Source of the DNA: Bordetella parapertussis
Lineage (GTDB): Bacteria; Pseudomonadota; Gammaproteobacteria; Burkholderiales; Burkholderiaceae
Length of the DNA stretch: 7,677 nucleotides
Direction of reading: 5' to 3'
NCBI GenBank assembly: GCA_945901665.1
Contig: CAMDLJ010000119.1
Coordinates: 1 to 7,677, forward strand
Shown here: piece by piece, positions 6,138 through 7,677 of the stretch
Layout: every line of letters starts with the position of its first letter
Numbering within the stretch: the stretch's first letter is position 1
Translations under genes and position numbers: made by a program
The notes under the pieces: generated by a model
What the model was told of the DNA's origin: nothing
Seen by the model: only the letters and a program-made list of their open reading frames with translations
The model's database searches: none

Positions 6138-6213
6138 TGTATGACATTTATTTCATCTGCGTCATACGCCTTGCCATACAATCTAGTCATACAAATCAAC
6201 CATCATGTATGAC
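6138..6213 (+). promoter_or_regulatory. putative antitoxin operator: four GTATGAC/GTCATAC heptamers in two inverted pairs
   Basis: Exact copies lie at 6139-6145 (GTATGAC), 6161-6167 (GTCATAC), 6186-6192 (GTCATAC) and 6207-6213 (GTATGAC), so the order is forward, reverse, reverse, forward. Starts are 22, 25 and 21 bases apart, close to two helical turns. Three of the four extend to the octamer TGTATGAC or its complement. The last copy ends directly against the AAGGAGG ribosome site of the antitoxin gene, and a likely -10 box lies in the middle. Ribbon-helix-helix antitoxins commonly bind such repeats to repress their own operon; that this one does so is inference. Confidence 0.7.
6177..6182 (+). 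promoter_or_regulatory. probable -10 box of the toxin-antitoxin operon
   Basis: TACAAT matches 5 of 6 bases of TATAAT and would start transcription near 6189, about 36 bases before the antitoxin ATG. No good -35 box is found 16-18 bases upstream. It lies between the two inner heptamers, so a bound repressor would block it. Confidence 0.45.
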
Positions 6214-6224
6214 AAGGAGGCCTC

Positions 6225-6500
6225 ATGCTGTCTGTTCGACTCCCCGAAGCCATGGAGCGAGATTTAACGCAGTATTGCGCGGTCCGCAAACTCACCAAAT
6301 CGCACGTCGTGCAAGAAGCCTTGGCCGAGTACTTGGTCGCGGCGCAAACGCCGACAGGCGCCAAGCCAGCGCCGGAGCCGGATCTGTCGTTTTTGGCTGC
6401 TGATGACCCGATCCGTCAGTTCATTGGCATTGCCCAAGGTGGCATGAGCACGGATGAGCTCATGCGCATGACGCGTGGCGATGATTGGAATCAGCCATGA
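6225..6500 (+). CDS. ribbon-helix-helix antitoxin, VapB/CopG type
   Basis: This 91-residue protein starts at ATG 6225, 4 bases after a strong AAGGAGG ribosome site (6214-6220). Residues 1-38 (MLSVRLPEAMERDL, then KSHVVQEALAEYL) show the beta-strand and two helices of a ribbon-helix-helix DNA-binding fold, with S3, R5 and P7 spaced as in CopG-family strands. A proline/alanine-rich linker follows (about 41-53). The C-terminal part (about 59-91) with DELMRMTRGDDW resembles the toxin-wrapping tails of VapB-type antitoxins. It should neutralise the PIN toxin encoded next, whose ATG overlaps its TGA stop as ATGA, and repress the operon through the heptamers upstream. The exact antitoxin subfamily is not certain. 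Confidence 0.85.
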   Translation: MLSVRLPEAMERDLTQYCAVRKLTKSHVVQEALAEYLVAAQTPTGAKPAPEPDLSFLAADDPIRQFIGIAQGGMSTDELMRMTRGDDWNQP

Positions 6501-6892
6501 TTTTGGTGGACACCAATGTGTTGGTCGATGTCATCCACAACGACCCCATTTGGTTAGACTGGTCGCTCAGGGCATTGAGCAAGGCCCAAACCCAAGCCGT
6601 AGTGACCAATTTCGTGGTCTATGCCGAGCTTCACACCCACAACACCGCTGGCCCGCACATCGATGCTTTGTTGGATAAGTTGAAAGTACAGGTTCTAGAT
6701 TTATCCAAGCCAGCCGCTCAACTGGCCGCTCATGCGTTCAGGGCTTACCGCCAACGCGGCGGCACCAAAACTGGCGTGTTGCCCGACTTTTTCATTGGTG
6801 CCCATGCCCAGGCCGATGGCTATCAACTGCTGACCCGAGATGCGGGGCGCTACAAAACCCATTTCCCAAAAATCAAGCTGATTTGTCCCTGA
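6497..6892 (+). CDS. vapC: PIN-domain ribonuclease toxin, VapC type
   Basis: The 131-residue protein is a complete PIN domain, the nuclease fold of VapC toxins, which cut specific RNAs using a magnesium ion held by acidic residues. The four expected acids are present: D5 in ILVDTNVLVD, E44 in VVYAELH, D97 in LPDFFIGAHA and D115 in LLTRDAGRYKTHFP. The site therefore looks intact and the toxin active. ATG 6497 overlaps the antitoxin stop and is preceded by TTGGAA. A TTG at 6485 would add only four residues and is less likely. The gene ends 4 bases from the stop codon of trxC, which runs the other way. The RNA target cannot be predicted from the sequence. Its surroundings, between two housekeeping blocks, suggest an acquired module. 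Confidence 0.9.
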   Translation: MILVDTNVLVDVIHNDPIWLDWSLRALSKAQTQAVVTNFVVYAELHTHNTAGPHIDALLDKLKVQVLDLSKPAAQLAAHAFRAYRQRGGTKTGVLPDFFIGAHAQADGYQLLTRDAGRYKTHFPKIKLICP

Positions 6893-6896
6893 GTAC

Positions 6897-7337
6897 TCAG
6901 CCCTTGAGCAAGGCAGCGCTGACCCAACGCGCCACATCGGGGGCCGACATCGCCCCAGGCTGTCTGGCAATTTCACAGCCACCCGCAAAAACCGCCAAAG
7001 TCGGAATGCTTCGAATATTGAACTTGGCTGCCAAGCCTTGTTCGTCTTCGGTGTTCACCTTCACAAAACGGGCTTTTCCGTGCATGTCGTGGCTGACCTT
7101 TTCGTAAGCTGGTGCCATGCTTCGGCACGGGCCGCACCAAGGCGCCCAAAAGTCCACCACCAGGGGCAAATCGCTTTTGGCCAATTGCGCATTGAAAGCG
7201 GCTTCGCCCAAGTTATCGGGATGCGCTTGCAGCAAAGCAGCGTGGCATTTGCCGCAGTTGAGTTCAGCTTGCAGCTTGTCCGAGGGCACGCGGTTGGTGG
7301 CGTTGCAGTGGGGGCAGACCAAATGGAGCGTGTTCAT
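6897..7337 (-). CDS. trxC: thioredoxin 2 (TrxC) with N-terminal zinc-binding motif
   Basis: At 146 residues it has TrxC length. The N-terminus carries two CxxC pairs, C8-P-H-C11 and C28-G-K-C31, which bind zinc in thioredoxin 2. The thioredoxin fold follows with FWAPWCGPCRSMAP, the redox pair being C68 and C71, and the cis-proline P112 in SIPTLAVF. It reduces protein disulfides in the cytoplasm and in other bacteria is linked with oxidative stress. ATG 7337-7335 matches the usual MNTLHLVCPHC start; the ribosome site is weak (AAAGAA). The metallo-beta-lactamase-fold gene upstream ends 25 bases before it on the same strand, so the two are probably one transcript. It converges with the PIN toxin gene with no room for a terminator between the stops. 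Confidence 0.96.
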   Translation of the reverse strand: MNTLHLVCPHCNATNRVPSDKLQAELNCGKCHAALLQAHPDNLGEAAFNAQLAKSDLPLVVDFWAPWCGPCRSMAPAYEKVSHDMHGKARFVKVNTEDEQGLAAKFNIRSIPTLAVFAGGCEIARQPGAMSAPDVARWVSAALLKG

Positions 7338-7362
7338 GGTTTTCTTTGATCCCTAAATAAGT

Positions 7363-7677
7363 TCACAGCGCGTTCAAAGGAATCTTGGCATAGGCAATGC
7401 CATTGTCTTCCTTGGGTGGCAATTCGCCAGCGCGGATGTTGATTTGCACCGCGGGCAAGATTAGCACGGGCATTTCCAAGGTGGCGTCACGCTTGGTGCG
7501 CATCTCCACAAACTGGGCTTCGCTGATGCCGTCATGCACATGGATGTTCTTGGCCTTTTGCTCGGCCACCGTGGTCTCGAAATTCACGGGGCGGTCGTTC
7601 GGTGGGTAGTCGTGGCACATAAACAGGCGCGTCTCGGGGGGCAGGCTCAAAATTTTGCGGGTGGAGGCGTACAAGGT
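7363..7677 (-). CDS. metallo-beta-lactamase-fold hydrolase, ETHE1/Blh-like (3' part)
   Basis: The frame is open to the window end, giving about 104 C-terminal residues of a gene that starts beyond 7677. The segment LYASTRKILSLPPETRLFMCHDYPP holds a histidine in HDY that matches a metal ligand of ETHE1-like persulfide dioxygenases and related hydrolases. The tail (FETTVAEQKAKNIHVHDGIS, then RDATLEMPVLILPAVQINIRAG) is the usual ending of the bacterial metallo-beta-lactamase-fold group often annotated as Blh-like or sulfur-metabolism hydrolases. The N-terminal HxHxDH metal motif is outside the window, so the activity cannot be settled here. It precedes trxC by 25 bases in the same direction, which fits a thiol or persulfide role but does not prove one. 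The TTG at 7674-7672 is internal, not a start. Confidence 0.85.
   Translation of the reverse strand, partial: TLYASTRKILSLPPETRLFMCHDYPPNDRPVNFETTVAEQKAKNIHVHDGISEAQFVEMRTKRDATLEMPVLILPAVQINIRAGELPPKEDNGIAYAKIPLNAL

Noticed and set aside
6131..6403. Plus-strand open frame running over the operator and the antitoxin start
   Set aside because: Out of frame with the ribbon-helix-helix gene, has no good ribosome site and no recognisable domain.
6890..6899. Perfect 10-base palindrome TGAGTACTCA between the toxin and trxC genes
   Set aside because: Its outer bases are simply the two facing TGA stop codons, so only the central GTAC is informative, and that occurs easily by chance.
7038..7349. Plus-strand open frame opposite trxC
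   Set aside because: Shadow of a clear thioredoxin 2 gene on the minus strand; no motif of its own.

Overview
This window looks like a chromosomal segment of a betaproteobacterium of the order Burkholderiales, probably Comamonadaceae-like. The base composition is GC-rich, coding is dense with ATGA/TTGA gene overlaps, a TRAP-type solute receptor is present, and the pdxH and trxC genes have the character typical of that group. The genus is inferred from general familiarity, not computed.

Positions 1-6050 (plus strand) hold a run of eight genes. In order they are the 3' part of a TRAP transporter solute receptor (dctP type), a Gfo/Idh/MocA oxidoreductase, a shikimate/quinate dehydrogenase (AroE family), a 4-hydroxyphenylpyruvate-dioxygenase-like protein of the vicinal-oxygen-chelate fold, a TIM-barrel protein with the metal ligands of 3-dehydroshikimate dehydratase (QuiC/AsbF type), a glutathione S-transferase, a type II 3-dehydroquinate dehydratase (aroQ type) and pyridoxamine 5'-phosphate oxidase (pdxH). 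Genes two to five form a tight overlapping block. Read together, they suggest uptake of a hydroaromatic acid such as quinate or shikimate, NAD(P)-linked oxidation to 3-dehydroquinate or 3-dehydroshikimate, dehydration by AroQ, and aromatisation to protocatechuate by the dehydratase. No protocatechuate ring-cleavage gene is visible. pdxH is a housekeeping passenger at the end of the run.

The most unusual part of this block is that the dehydratase TIM barrel and the HPPD-like domain, which are fused in Pseudomonas-type QuiC, are two separate overlapping genes in the reverse order. The HPPD-like protein also appears to have lost one of its three metal ligands.

Positions 6051-6892 carry an accessory module. 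A spacer holds four copies of the heptamer GTATGAC/GTCATAC arranged as two inverted pairs. It is followed by a ribbon-helix-helix antitoxin gene and a PIN-domain toxin gene (vapBC type) joined by an ATGA overlap. The heptamers look like the autoregulatory operator of this module.

Positions 6897-7677 (minus strand) hold trxC (thioredoxin 2, with zinc-binding cysteines and WCGPC) and, upstream of it, the 3' part of a metallo-beta-lactamase-fold hydrolase of the ETHE1/Blh-like group. The two are probably co-transcribed and converge on the toxin gene with only 4 bases between the stop codons. No rRNA, tRNA, CRISPR array or insertion sequence was seen.
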